Made by a program: the position numbers and the translations under genes. Source: Comamonas koreensis (GTDB lineage: Bacteria; Pseudomonadota; Gammaproteobacteria; Burkholderiales; Burkholderiaceae_C). From it: a stretch of DNA of 64,000 nt. The notes under the pieces are model-generated. The model saw only the letters and a program-made list of their open reading frames with translations, was not told where the DNA came from and did no database searches. Numbering within the stretch: the first letter of the stretch is position 1; every line of letters starts with the position of its first letter. The stretch is from positions 1 through 64,000 of the forward strand of contig NZ_JAJNCT010000030.1 in assembly GCF_021026195.1 (NCBI RefSeq), in the 5' to 3' direction. Shown piece after piece: positions 17,184 to 25,788 of the stretch.

Positions 17184-17890
17184 GATGCCTGGTCCTGGGG
17201 CATGAAGTAGCCCACGCCACGCATCGTCAGGATGTAGTCGGCGCCGAGCTTTTTGCGCAGGTGGTGGATATGCACCTCCACCGCATTGCTCTCGACCGAG
17301 GCATCAAAGCTGTAGAGCTTTTCTTCAAGCTGCTGGCGCGACAGCACCCTGCCATGGGCCTGCAGCAGGATCAGCAAGATCGTGTAGGCCCGGGGCGAGA
17401 GCTCAACGCCCTCGTCCCGCAGCCGCACCTGGTGCAAGGCCGGGTCCAGCACCAGGTCGCGGTAGTGGATCAGCGGATTGGCGCGGCCCGCCGCGCGGCG
17501 CACCAGCGCGCGCAACCGGGCCTGCAGCTCTTCGGCATCGAAGGGCTTGGAGAGGTAGTCGTCCGCGCCCAGGTCCAGGTTTTCAACGCGGTCGTGCACG
17601 CCGTCGCGGGCCGTCAGCACGATGACCGGCGTCGCCGGATCGGGCAGGCTTTTGCGCAGGCCCGTGGGCGGCAGCGCATTGCGCAGCTGCTGCAAGAGGC
17701 GCGAGCCGTCGCCATCGGGCAGGCCCAGGTCCAGCAGCACCACGTCAAAGCCCTCGGCCGTCAGCGCGCGCCAGGCCTCGGCCAGTGTCGGGCACCAGTC
17801 CACCGCATGGCCGCGCTGCTGCAGATTGGCCTTCAGGCCCTCTGCAATGCCGGCATCGTCTTCCACCATGAGTATGCGCATGGCTGGCAT
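17180..17890 (-). CDS. OmpR-family response regulator (PmrA/QseB-like)
   Basis: 236 residues. The receiver domain starts RILMVEDDAGIAEGLKANL. The phosphoacceptor Asp lies in DVVLLDLGLPDGDG, with the Thr in VIVLTARDG and the Lys in YLSKPFDAEEL. The C-terminal winged helix reads LSPRAYTILLILLQAHGRVLS and VHIHHLRKKLG, with the final MRGVGYF hairpin, as in PmrA, QseB and TctD. Translation may start at the ATG at 17881 (MRILMV) rather than 17890. A PmrA-box-like direct repeat lies 52-68 bp upstream, so autoregulation is likely. Confidence 0.9.
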   Translation of the reverse strand: MPAMRILMVEDDAGIAEGLKANLQQRGHAVDWCPTLAEAWRALTAEGFDVVLLDLGLPDGDGSRLLQQLRNALPPTGLRKSLPDPATPVIVLTARDGVHDRVENLDLGADDYLSKPFDAEELQARLRALVRRAAGRANPLIHYRDLVLDPALHQVRLRDEGVELSPRAYTILLILLQAHGRVLSRQQLEEKLYSFDASVESNAVEVHIHHLRKKLGADYILTMRGVGYFMPQDQAS

Positions 17891-17941
17891 TGTGCATGAC
17901 TTGGGCCTGCGCGCCTATGGCCTGCGCCCTGCACCTGGGAC

Positions 17942-17958
17942 ATTAAGAAGCCCTTAAG
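17942..17958. promoter_or_regulatory. PmrA/QseB-type direct-repeat box
   Basis: ATTAAG and CTTAAG occur as direct repeats with a 5-base spacer, 11 bp apart. This fits the published PmrA and QseB box form (YTTAA-N5/6-YTTAA). It sits between the divergent response-regulator and PAP2 genes. That OmpR-family regulators of this group bind such boxes is established; binding here is inference. Confidence 0.6.
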
Positions 17959-17980
17959 CCGGCAGCCCCAGCATCGCCGG

Positions 17981-18694
17981 ATGCCCTCCTGCCCCCCCGC
18001 CTCGTTCACCGATACACGCACCCCTTGGTACAACCCCCGCTGGCTGCTGGCCACCGTGCTCAGCTTTTTGCTGATCGCGCTCTGGGATGCCTTCGGCCAG
18101 GACCTGGCGTTGGCCCACCTCTGGGGCACAGCCCAGGGCTTTGCGCTGCGCGACGACCATTTTCTGGTCGCCTATATGCACCAGGGCATGCGCAACCTGG
18201 GCTGGGTGGTGGTACTGGCGCTGAGCCTGGGCGTCTGGTTGCCCTTTGGTCTGTTGCGCAAGCTGCCCACCGCCCGCCGGGTGCAGCTGCTGGTCAGCAT
18301 TCTGGCCTCTCTCGCAGTGGTGGCAATCCTCAAGCGCAGCAGCGCCACCAGCTGCCCCTGGGACCTGTCAATCTTTGGCGGCGTGGCCGAGTATGTATCG
18401 CATTGGCGCTGGGGCCTGCATGACGGCGGCGCTGGCCACTGCTTTCCCGCCGGCCATGCGGCGGCGGGCTTTTCCTTTGTCGGCGGCTATTTTGCGCTGG
18501 CCCGCGACACACCACGCGCCGCGCGCTGGTGGCTGGCGGTCGCCTTGGCCGTGGGCCTGCTGCTAGGCCTGGGCCAGCAGATGCGCGGCGCCCACTACAT
18601 GAGCCACACCTTGTGGACCGCCTGGCTGTGCTGGACGGCTGGCCTGGCCATCGACATGGGCATGGCACGCCGCCGTAGCCAAGCTGCGGATTAA
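17981..18694 (+). CDS. PAP2-family membrane phosphatase (lipid A phosphatase-like)
   Basis: 237 residues with about five to six membrane helices. Active-site blocks of the PAP2 superfamily are present: LKRSSATSCPWDLSIFGG (KX6CP in place of the usual KX6RP), HCFPAGHAAAGF for the PSGH motif, and RGAHYMSHTLW for the SRX5H motif. The CPWDL variant is the one seen in PAP2 proteins next to eptA/mcr phosphoethanolamine transferases. It could dephosphorylate lipid A, undecaprenyl pyrophosphate or phosphatidic acid. It is divergent from the two-component pair. No clear Shine-Dalgarno precedes the ATG, so it may be leaderless or the start may be wrong. Confidence 0.82.
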   Translation: MPSCPPASFTDTRTPWYNPRWLLATVLSFLLIALWDAFGQDLALAHLWGTAQGFALRDDHFLVAYMHQGMRNLGWVVVLALSLGVWLPFGLLRKLPTARRVQLLVSILASLAVVAILKRSSATSCPWDLSIFGGVAEYVSHWRWGLHDGGAGHCFPAGHAAAGFSFVGGYFALARDTPRAARWWLAVALAVGLLLGLGQQMRGAHYMSHTLWTAWLCWTAGLAIDMGMARRRSQAAD

Positions 18695-18830
18695 GAGCCG
18701 CTAACACGACCCTTGATACGTCGTTGCCAAGCCTTGTCGTACGCCTGTACTGCCTGCGGCTTGACGCCTAGTCGGGGGCGCCTAGTCTCAACCGCAAACC
18801 TTCGGTTTGCTGGGTCGTGTTACCGGCTCT
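18694..18830. repeat. 137-bp inverted-repeat element between convergent genes (type C)
   Basis: The ends AGAGCCGCTAACACGACCC (18694-18712) and its complement at 18812-18830 match at 18 of 19 positions. An inner hairpin GCAAACC-TTC-GGTTTGC lies at 18794-18810. The left end overlaps the PAP2 stop codon, and the right end is 14 bp before the stop of the convergent DUF1513 gene. The sequence differs from copies A and B. It is probably an interspersed palindromic unit that doubles as a bidirectional terminator. Confidence 0.65.
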
Positions 18831-18844
18831 AACAACCGGAAGGC

Positions 18845-20047
18845 TTAAACGACCAGGCGCCAGTGGTTGTCAAACATCAGCCCGGTCACGGTGTCCAGCG
18901 CAGGCACCGCCTGGTCGCTGCTGCGGCTGGTCCGCTCGGCCACCCCGTGGCCGCCGCCAGCCCATAGCCGCGCGCCATCGAGGGCCACCGGGCAGACATC
19001 GCCCTGGGGGCTGCTGCCCAGGTAGCGCGCCTGGGCGTCAAACCAGGCCATGCAGTCGGACTTGGGGCAACTGACCACAAAACCGCCTTGGGCCAGCGGC
19101 GCGCATTCCACGCTGCCGCCGTAGCCGGCCAGCGGTGGCTGGTCCTGCGCCAGCAGCAGCCGCTGGCCATCCCAGACGGCGAAGATGGGCGCGCTGTGGC
19201 GCCGCGCATCGTCATGCTCGGCCTGCAGCGCAATGCCCAGGCGCTGGCGCGCGCCATCCCAGGCCAGGTGCCGGATCGACAGGCGCGGGTCGGGCAGTTT
19301 CCACTGGCCCAGCAGGCGCCCATCGGCCGGGTGCAGTGCGACCAGGGACGGGTCCATGCTGTCCAGCCATTTCTTGCTGCGCCCGGTCTCGCTTTGGGTG
19401 GGAATGCCGCCATTGGCGACGACCAGGGTGCCGGCCGGCAGACTGCCCAGCGCGGCCGGCAGCACCAGCAATTCATGCGGATCCATGCCATGGCTGCGCC
19501 ATTCGGCCAGCTTCTGCAGGCTGGCGGCATCGCGCAGCCCGATGCAGCCCTGGCTGTCTTCCAGATCGGTTTCGGTGGTGAAGAGAATGCCGCTGCGGCC
19601 TGCGCCAGATTGAGCCCGTGCAGTGGCGGGCGCCGCCAGCGCCACATGGCCGTTGAAGCAGCGGTCCTCCTGCATCCAGGCCCATTGCAGCGCGTCCGTC
19701 TCGGGCTGCCAGCGCAGCAGCCAATCGCCGGGCCGGCGGGCGGCAAACACCAGTTGGCCGCCCGGCAGGGTTTGCACGCCATGGCCGCGCGTGGGCAACG
19801 GGGTGCGCGCTGCCATGCGCCAGGCATGGCCGCCGCCGGCCTGGGGCAGTACTTCAAGCACACCGGCCCAGTCCTGCGCCATCGCACTGGGTCCATCGCG
19901 CCAGACGGCTGCGAGCCGGCTTATACCCGCCGTACTGCCCGCATCGTTGGCAAAGGACAGCTCGGCCAGGCCCAGCGCGCCCATCGCCGACGCGCCCAGC
20001 CCGCGCAGCAGCGCGCGCCGGGGCAGGGATGTGGATAACACCGTCAC
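18845..20047 (-). CDS. DUF1513 protein with twin-arginine signal
   Basis: A 400-residue protein starting at GTG 20045-20047 behind a GAGGACA Shine-Dalgarno. The N-terminus PRRALLRGLGASAMGALGLA is a Tat-type signal, so the protein is exported folded. The body is rich in Trp and Gly and has repeated blade-like units (RGHGVQTLPGGQLVFAARRP, DPHELLVLPAALGSLPAGTLVVANGG, GFVVSCPKSDCMAWF), consistent with a beta-propeller. DUF1513 proteins recur beside imelysin and DUF1111 genes. It is the last gene of the four-gene operon, 9 bp after the second imelysin. Function is unknown; a role in periplasmic iron or heme handling is inference. Confidence 0.82.
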   Translation of the reverse strand: MTVLSTSLPRRALLRGLGASAMGALGLAELSFANDAGSTAGISRLAAVWRDGPSAMAQDWAGVLEVLPQAGGGHAWRMAARTPLPTRGHGVQTLPGGQLVFAARRPGDWLLRWQPETDALQWAWMQEDRCFNGHVALAAPATARAQSGAGRSGILFTTETDLEDSQGCIGLRDAASLQKLAEWRSHGMDPHELLVLPAALGSLPAGTLVVANGGIPTQSETGRSKKWLDSMDPSLVALHPADGRLLGQWKLPDPRLSIRHLAWDGARQRLGIALQAEHDDARRHSAPIFAVWDGQRLLLAQDQPPLAGYGGSVECAPLAQGGFVVSCPKSDCMAWFDAQARYLGSSPQGDVCPVALDGARLWAGGGHGVAERTSRSSDQAVPALDTVTGLMFDNHWRLVV

Positions 20048-20056
20048 CGTTTGTCC

Positions 20057-21226
20057 TCAGTCGCCATCGCTGTCGCTAAAGCCCAGGGGAATATCGAGCG
20101 CCGGCGCCACCTCGGCCTGGTACAGCGCGGTGATGCCCTTGAGCTTGGTGGCGAGCGCCAGAATCTCGCTGTTGGCCTGCGCGCCCTCCTTGGCAGGCAC
20201 TTTGCCGGGGGCCGGCATCGCGGCATCGGCCACACCAATGGCCTCGCGCCAGCGCTGGGCCAGCGCGATATGGCCCTTGCTGAGCAGCAGTGCCTCGATG
20301 GAGATCAGGTCCTTGCCGGGCACGGGCGGCTGCTGGCGCTGCGCCGGGGTCAGCAAGGCCTGGGCATGCAGGGCCTGCCACTGGGTCTGCCACTCGCGCC
20401 AGTTGTCGGCCATCGCGATGCGGGCAAAGGCGGGCGCCTTGTTGCTGCCCTCGACCACCTTGACGGGCTTTTCCATCTGCGCCCAGCGCAGCCGCTCCAG
20501 CCCGCCCAGCCACTGGTTGATCCATTCCTCGATCGCCGCGCCCGTCTCCTTGGCACCGGGGCTGGCCACATCCTCGGGCTCGCTCTCCGAGCCTTCGACA
20601 CTCCAGGTCTTGCTGCGCAGGGGCTCCAGCGCGGCCTGCAGGCTTTGGGCCTCGGCGCTGATCGCCTTGGCCACCTGCACGGCAAACGCGCACTCGGGGC
20701 TGGCTGGCTGCAGACCCTGGCTCAGCAACCAGTCCAGCGCGCCAAAGCCCTTGGCGGGCGTGCCCACCAGCTCCATGTCGGCAGCGGTCTGCGGGCCTTT
20801 TTTGACGGCGCGGGTGATCAGCGCTGTACGGATGGGCGTGAAATCGATCTGCCGCAGCGAGCGGCGTTCCACCAAGGGCCCCACGCTGGGCGTGGACAGC
20901 TGCAGCCAGGCGGTATGGCTGCGCTGCCACTGGCTGCGCAGCTCTGCCGCTGCGGTTTTGGCGGCAGCGGCCGGCCCGGCACAGAAGCTGGCCAGGGCCT
21001 GGTCCTGCGCGCTGGCAGCCTGGCTAAACGCCGCCGCACGGGCGGGCAGATGCTGGCCATACAGGCTTTGCAGCGTCTGGGCGGCCGTGTAGTAAGGCAT
21101 GGGGGTGTCCGCCGCCTGCGCCAACGGGGCAAGACCGCCCGTGGCGGCCAGGGCCAGCAGGGCGCAGGCCCTGCCCAGCGATTGCGCGGCCTTGGCAGGC
21201 CAAGGCTTGGTACCGACTTGCGTCAT
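20057..21226 (-). CDS. Second imelysin-family protein with degenerate motif
   Basis: 389 residues with a signal peptide ending around APLAQAAD. The imelysin-like all-helical layout is seen (YYTAAQTLQSLYGQHLP, ASFCAGPAAAAKTAAAELR, GLERLRWAQMEKPVK). Where imelysins carry GxHxxE, this protein reads GFGALDWLLSQG: His is replaced by Gly and Glu by Asp. Metal binding through that motif is therefore unlikely. It overlaps the DUF1111 gene by four bases and lies 9 bp before DUF1513. Probably a periplasmic partner of the other imelysin, by position. Confidence 0.78.
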   Translation of the reverse strand: MTQVGTKPWPAKAAQSLGRACALLALAATGGLAPLAQAADTPMPYYTAAQTLQSLYGQHLPARAAAFSQAASAQDQALASFCAGPAAAAKTAAAELRSQWQRSHTAWLQLSTPSVGPLVERRSLRQIDFTPIRTALITRAVKKGPQTAADMELVGTPAKGFGALDWLLSQGLQPASPECAFAVQVAKAISAEAQSLQAALEPLRSKTWSVEGSESEPEDVASPGAKETGAAIEEWINQWLGGLERLRWAQMEKPVKVVEGSNKAPAFARIAMADNWREWQTQWQALHAQALLTPAQRQQPPVPGKDLISIEALLLSKGHIALAQRWREAIGVADAAMPAPGKVPAKEGAQANSEILALATKLKGITALYQAEVAPALDIPLGFSDSDGD

Positions 21227-22770
21227 AGAGACTCCACAAACTTGACCAAGGCCTCGCGCTCGGAGGCGTCCATGTTCAGCACCTGCTGCTTGGCCTGCTC
21301 GGCCTCACCGCCATGCCAGAGAATCGCTTCCAGCACGCCCCGCGCACGGCCATCGTGCAGCAGGCGCTGGTGGCCGTTCACATCCTGGATCAGGCCAATG
21401 CCCCACAGCGGCGGCGTGCGCCACTGCTGGCCGTTGGCCAGAAAGTCCGGCCGGCCATCGGCCAGCGCCGGGCCCATGTCATGCAGCAGCAGATCGGTGT
21501 AGGGCCAGATCTTTTGGCCAGCAATGTTCTTGGCCGTCAGCCGGGGGAAGGGGCCGGGGCCGGTCACATAGCTGGGCTTGTGGCAGACGGCACACTGCGC
21601 CTGCGCAAACAGGCGCTGGCCCAGCTTGACGGCCGAGTCATGGATGTTGCGGCGGGCTGCAGGCGCCAAGGTGGCCTGGTAGAAGATCACATCGTCGAGC
21701 GTCTTGTCATCGATCTCGGGCGCATCGGCACGTGCCTGGGCCGCTGTGCGGCCGGCGGTGGATTTGTCCAAGCCGCCGCCATGCGGTGCGGCCAGGCAGT
21801 CTTTTTGCGCTGGCGTGCAGTTCTCGTTCGGGAAGATGCGCGAGGTGATGCCCATGTCGCCCGAGAAGGCGTTGGCCGTCTGGTGCGCCACGCTGGGCGA
21901 GTTGGCCTTCCAGCCAAAGCGGCCAATCGCCTCACGCTGGCCATAGGCATCCCAGACGCGGTTGACCTGGCCCTTGATGGGGCCGGCCAGCGCCGCCTGC
22001 TCCTGCACATTGGCGAGGATGTCGGCCTCGGCAATCGCTTCGATCAGGCCCACGCCCACCACTTGGGGCGCAATGCGCGGGCCCAGCATCACATCCTTGG
22101 CCATCGGGCCGTAGCCCAGGTCGGTCAGCTCGTAGCGGGGCTGGATGAGTTCATAGGCCGTGCCATCGGCAAAGCGGCCCTGGATGGGCGTGCCATGGAT
22201 GCGCACGATGCCCTCGGGCTTGACGCCCTGCACCGCCGCATTGTTGAACTGGTCGCCATAGGTCGGCTCGGGCACCACGCCCGCATGCGGGTCGGCCTTG
22301 CCGGGCACCGACAGGCGGATCAGCAGCGCCACCGTGGGGTCGGGATCGGGGCCCAAGGTGCGGTGGAACTCTGGCGGCTCACCGCGCCCATCCATGATGT
22401 GGCAACCGCCGCAGCTGCGCGCAATGAAATGCGGGCCCAGGCCATCGCGCGCCCGGGTCGAGGCCGGTGCCTCCACCCAGTTGCGCTTGAAAAAGGAGTT
22501 GCCGATGACAAAGCGCGTGCGCTCTTCATCGGCCAGAGAGGCAAAAGGAAACGAGAACGCGTTCTTGCCGGTGGCAAACACCGTGGTGTCGCCGCCGGTC
22601 AGCTCGCTGGGGTCTTGCGCGGGGGCCTCGGCGGGGGCGCTGGTCTGCGCCACGCTGGCCTCCGGGCGCAGGGCCACCGCCAGGGCGGTGGCCGCGCACA
22701 GACCCGCTGCTGCCCATGCCAGCCGCTGCGCGCGGCCACCGGGCTTGTTGTCATTCATCTTCACAGACAT
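21223..22770 (-). CDS. Di-heme c-type cytochrome, DUF1111 (thiol oxidoreductase-like)
   Basis: 515 residues with an N-terminal export signal (LAWAAAGLCAATALAVAL). Two heme c sites are visible: SCGGCHIMDGRGEPP in the first third and QCAVCHKPSYVTGPG near the C-terminus, as in the DUF1111 di-heme family distantly related to MauG and peroxidases. It should be periplasmic and transfer electrons. The start could be the ATG at 22758. It lies 20 bp after the first imelysin and overlaps the second, so the operon order is imelysin, DUF1111, imelysin, DUF1513. An electron-transfer role in iron oxidation or reduction is inferred from the neighbours. Confidence 0.88.
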   Translation of the reverse strand: MSVKMNDNKPGGRAQRLAWAAAGLCAATALAVALRPEASVAQTSAPAEAPAQDPSELTGGDTTVFATGKNAFSFPFASLADEERTRFVIGNSFFKRNWVEAPASTRARDGLGPHFIARSCGGCHIMDGRGEPPEFHRTLGPDPDPTVALLIRLSVPGKADPHAGVVPEPTYGDQFNNAAVQGVKPEGIVRIHGTPIQGRFADGTAYELIQPRYELTDLGYGPMAKDVMLGPRIAPQVVGVGLIEAIAEADILANVQEQAALAGPIKGQVNRVWDAYGQREAIGRFGWKANSPSVAHQTANAFSGDMGITSRIFPNENCTPAQKDCLAAPHGGGLDKSTAGRTAAQARADAPEIDDKTLDDVIFYQATLAPAARRNIHDSAVKLGQRLFAQAQCAVCHKPSYVTGPGPFPRLTAKNIAGQKIWPYTDLLLHDMGPALADGRPDFLANGQQWRTPPLWGIGLIQDVNGHQRLLHDGRARGVLEAILWHGGEAEQAKQQVLNMDASEREALVKFVESL

Positions 22771-22790
22771 AGTGCAGCAACGGTCCTTCG

Positions 22791-23993
22791 TCAGGGCTGG
22801 ACCAGGGTCAGCTTGGTGATGCCGATGGCATTGGCCGCCTGCACCAGCAGCTTGGACTGCTCGGTGGCGCTGTCCACCGCCGCCTGGATGCGCTTGCGGC
22901 CGGGTGCGTCGGCGCCGCCAATGATTTCGCGGTCGAACGGTGCCTGGATGCCTTCGGTCGCCTTGACCGTGCTGTCGATCTGCGCGCTGGTCTTGCCCGA
23001 CAGCTCGGCATTCTTGGCCGCCACCAGGTCAGCCAGCGAGGCCACCTTCAGGGTCGAGCCATCACGGCGCTTGTACTGGCCCAGCCAGACGTTCTGGATG
23101 CCGGTGGCATTGGCGACCATGTCGCGGTGGGTGTTGTCGGAGAAGCAGGAATGCTCGTCTTCCTGGTCCTGCGAGTTGAGCGGCACTTCCATGCGCTCGC
23201 CCGCCAGTTCGCCGCGCGAGAGCGAGCCCAGGCCGACGATGATCTTGCGCACCGATTCCACACCACCCTTGTCGAACTGGGCGCGGTAGTTCTTCTGGCC
23301 TGGCGCCCAGGCCTTGGTCACGCTGGCCAGGTCGTCGATCAGCAGCTCGGTCACCACCTTCAGGTAGAGGCGGCGGCGGTCGGCATGGGGGCGCTTGCCG
23401 TCGACATAGTCTTCAAACGAGCGGTCGCCCGGGCCGGTTTCGGACAGGTCCTGGCCCCAGAGCAGAAACTCGATCGCATGCCAGCCGGTGGCAATGTTTT
23501 CCTCGCCACCGCGCTCGTTTTGCTTGGCCAGGTTGGCCTTGGTGATCTTGAACTTGGGGTCGTTGATGAAGCCGGCGTTGGGCTTGCCCTCGACATAGTC
23601 CACATAGGACTCGTCCATGGGCCAGGCATTGATCTGGCCTTCGGGGCCGTTCTCGTCATCGATCGGGCCGCCGTAGAAACGGAAGGCTTCCGTCTGGCCG
23701 TAGAACTCACGCGCGTCGATCCAGCTTTTGCGGGCCGCTGCCAGCGTGTCTTTGGAGGGGGCAGCGAGCAAGGCGGCAATGGCCTTTTGCATGTCGCGTG
23801 CCGATGCGAGGCTGTCGCTGTAGTTGGCATAGACCAATTCGCTGTAGCCCACGGCTACCGCACGGGCGTCCAGCTTGCTGGCCTTGGCGGCCGCCGTCTG
23901 TGCAAATGCCGGTGTTGCCACACCAGTCACTGCGCCCAAACCCAGGCCCAAGGCCAACCCCAACACCGAACGGCGTACTAGTCGTTGCGACAT
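22791..23993 (-). CDS. Imelysin (IrpA/IcmP-like periplasmic iron-associated protein)
   Basis: 400 residues from the ATG at 23991-23993 behind GGAAGAGGGAAT. A signal peptide (LGLALGLGLGAVTGVATPAFA) precedes the imelysin fold. The family motif GxHxxE is intact (TGWHAIEFLLWGQD), and other family blocks are WIDAREFYGQTEAFRFYGGPID, DVNG-like EHSCFSDNTHRDM and VYLGQYK-like VWLGQYKRRDG. Imelysins are linked to iron uptake and are often Fur-controlled. It is the first gene of the four-gene minus-strand operon. No strong Fur box is seen; a weak GATAA-GAATT match lies near 24084-24098. Confidence 0.9.
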   Translation of the reverse strand: MSQRLVRRSVLGLALGLGLGAVTGVATPAFAQTAAAKASKLDARAVAVGYSELVYANYSDSLASARDMQKAIAALLAAPSKDTLAAARKSWIDAREFYGQTEAFRFYGGPIDDENGPEGQINAWPMDESYVDYVEGKPNAGFINDPKFKITKANLAKQNERGGEENIATGWHAIEFLLWGQDLSETGPGDRSFEDYVDGKRPHADRRRLYLKVVTELLIDDLASVTKAWAPGQKNYRAQFDKGGVESVRKIIVGLGSLSRGELAGERMEVPLNSQDQEDEHSCFSDNTHRDMVANATGIQNVWLGQYKRRDGSTLKVASLADLVAAKNAELSGKTSAQIDSTVKATEGIQAPFDREIIGGADAPGRKRIQAAVDSATEQSKLLVQAANAIGITKLTLVQP

Positions 23994-24342
23994 AGATTCC
24001 CTCTTCCAAAAAACATGCAGGCACAGCGGCGCTGTGCTGCTCAACAACAAGGGCTTGGCTGGGCTGCTGTGTGCGTGCGTGTTGTGAATTCTTATCGCAG
24101 CAGCTTGGCTAGGTGATCGAAGGCCCGCCTGGTGAACCACCGGTTTGCCCCTGTCTCCGGGGGCAAGAAAGCCTGGCTTCGAATGGATTCAGCGCAGTCC
24201 CTTGATCCACACGGACGTGCGGGCAGGCCGCGCTGAGCGGCATAGTATGGCCGCAGTTGCAAATCCGCACAAAATTGGGCGGATCTAGAGGCGCAAAAAA
24301 GGGCGCTTACAAGCGCCCTTTGCCGGTCAACAACGCGTCGAT
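23994..24342. other. Intergenic region upstream of the imelysin operon
   Basis: 349 bp holding the imelysin promoter region and the pyk terminator. Small hairpins are visible: TTGCCCC with GGGGCAA (24145-24166) and TCCGC with GCGGA (24264-24283). A weak Fur-box-like half site (minus strand GATAAGAATTCAC) is at about 24084-24098. I see no gene here. Confidence 0.4.
24298..24321 (-). terminator. Rho-independent terminator of pyk
   Basis: AAAGGGCGCTT and AAGCGCCCTTT form an 11-bp perfect stem over a two-base spacer (effectively a 4-base loop). On the minus strand six T follow. It lies 21 bp after the pyk stop. Confidence 0.88.
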
Positions 24343-25788
24343 TTAGACCACGCGGCTGATCTTCATCATGTTGGTGCCGCCGGGCGAGCCCATCGGCTCG
24401 CCACAGGTGATCGCATAGATATCGCCGCTTTGCACGATGTCGCGGGCCTTCAGATGCACTTCGGCCTGGGCCAGCGCAGTGTCGCGGTCGGCGCTGGTGT
24501 CCATCAGCAAGGGGCGCACGTTGCGGTACAGCGCCATCTTGCGCTGGGTGGCCACCTTCGGCGTCAGCGCGTAGATGGGGATCTGGGTGCGGTGGCGGCT
24601 CATCCACAGCGCGGTCGAGCCGCTGTCCGTCATGGCGACCAGGGCCTTGGCGCCCAGGTGGGTGGCAGTAAACAAGGCGCCCAGCGCAATGCTCTGGTCG
24701 ATGCGCTGGAAGGTCTTGCCGACAAAGTCGGTGTCCACATCCCCGTCGGCCGAGGCCTCGGCCTGGGCGCAGATATCGACCATCTCCAGCACGGTCTCCA
24801 GCGGGAACTTGCCAGCGGCGGTCTCGGCGCTCAGCATCACCGCGTCGGTGCCGTCCAGCACGGCATTGGCCACGTCGCTCACCTCGGCCCGGGTGGGCAC
24901 GGGGTTGGTGATCATGCTCTCCATCATCTGCGTGGCGGTGATGACGACCTTGTCCATCTCACGCGCCATGCGGATCATCTTCTTTTGCAGGGCCGGCACC
25001 GCGGCATGGCCCACTTCCACGGCCAGGTCACCACGCGCAACCATGATGCCGTCGGACACGCGCAGGATGTCTTCCAGATGCGGAATCGCCTCGGCGCGCT
25101 CGATCTTGGCAATCAGGCCGGGGCGGTGGCGGTACTCGGCAGCCGCCACCATGCACAGCTGGCGTGCCATTTCCATGTCGGTGGCGGTCTTGGGAAAGCT
25201 GACGGCCACATAGTCGGCCTGGAAGCTCATCGCGGTCTTGATGTCCTCCATGTCCTTGGCGGTGAGCGCCGGCGCGGTCAGGCCGCCGCCCTTTTTGTTG
25301 ATGCCCTTGTTGTTGGACAGCTCGCCACCGAGCTTGACGGTGGTGTGCACCGCGTCGCCCAGCACACCATCGACGGTCAGCACGATCAGGCCGTCATTGA
25401 GCAGCAGCACATCGCCAGCGCGCACATCGCGGGGCAGCTCCTTGTAGTCCAGCCCCACGCCCAGCAGGTCACCTGGCTCTTTGCGCGAGGCATCGAGCAC
25501 AAACTTGGCACCCGGCTCCAGCATCACCTTGCCTTCGGCAAACTTGCCGACGCGGATCTTGGGGCCTTGCAGGTCGGCCATGATCGCCACTTCGCGGCCA
25601 GCGCGCTGTGCGGCCTCGCGCACCATGCGGGCGCGGTCGACATGGTCCTGCGCCTTACCGTGGCTGAAGTTCAGTCGCACCACATTGACCCCCGCGCGGA
25701 TCATCTCTTCGAGCAAGGCCGGCTCGCTGGAGGCGGGGCCCAGCGTGGCAACAATCTTGGTGGCGCGGCGGATCTTGGGCGAAATCAT
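24343..25788 (-). CDS. pyk: Pyruvate kinase
   Basis: 481 residues from the ATG at 25786-25788. It converts phosphoenolpyruvate and ADP to pyruvate and ATP. Family blocks are IRRATKIVATLGPASS, GVNVVRLNFSHG, IMADLQGPKIRVGKF, the signature GLIAKIERAEAIPHLEDIL, DGIMVARGDLAVEVG, VVITATQMMESMITNPVPTRAEVSDVANAVLDG and DAVMLSAETAAGKFP. The C-terminal regulatory domain is complete and ends in GSPGGTNMMKI. A terminator follows; the upstream gap is shared with the pepP repeat region. Confidence 0.95.
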   Translation of the reverse strand: MISPKIRRATKIVATLGPASSEPALLEEMIRAGVNVVRLNFSHGKAQDHVDRARMVREAAQRAGREVAIMADLQGPKIRVGKFAEGKVMLEPGAKFVLDASRKEPGDLLGVGLDYKELPRDVRAGDVLLLNDGLIVLTVDGVLGDAVHTTVKLGGELSNNKGINKKGGGLTAPALTAKDMEDIKTAMSFQADYVAVSFPKTATDMEMARQLCMVAAAEYRHRPGLIAKIERAEAIPHLEDILRVSDGIMVARGDLAVEVGHAAVPALQKKMIRMAREMDKVVITATQMMESMITNPVPTRAEVSDVANAVLDGTDAVMLSAETAAGKFPLETVLEMVDICAQAEASADGDVDTDFVGKTFQRIDQSIALGALFTATHLGAKALVAMTDSGSTALWMSRHRTQIPIYALTPKVATQRKMALYRNVRPLLMDTSADRDTALAQAEVHLKARDIVQSGDIYAITCGEPMGSPGGTNMMKISRVV

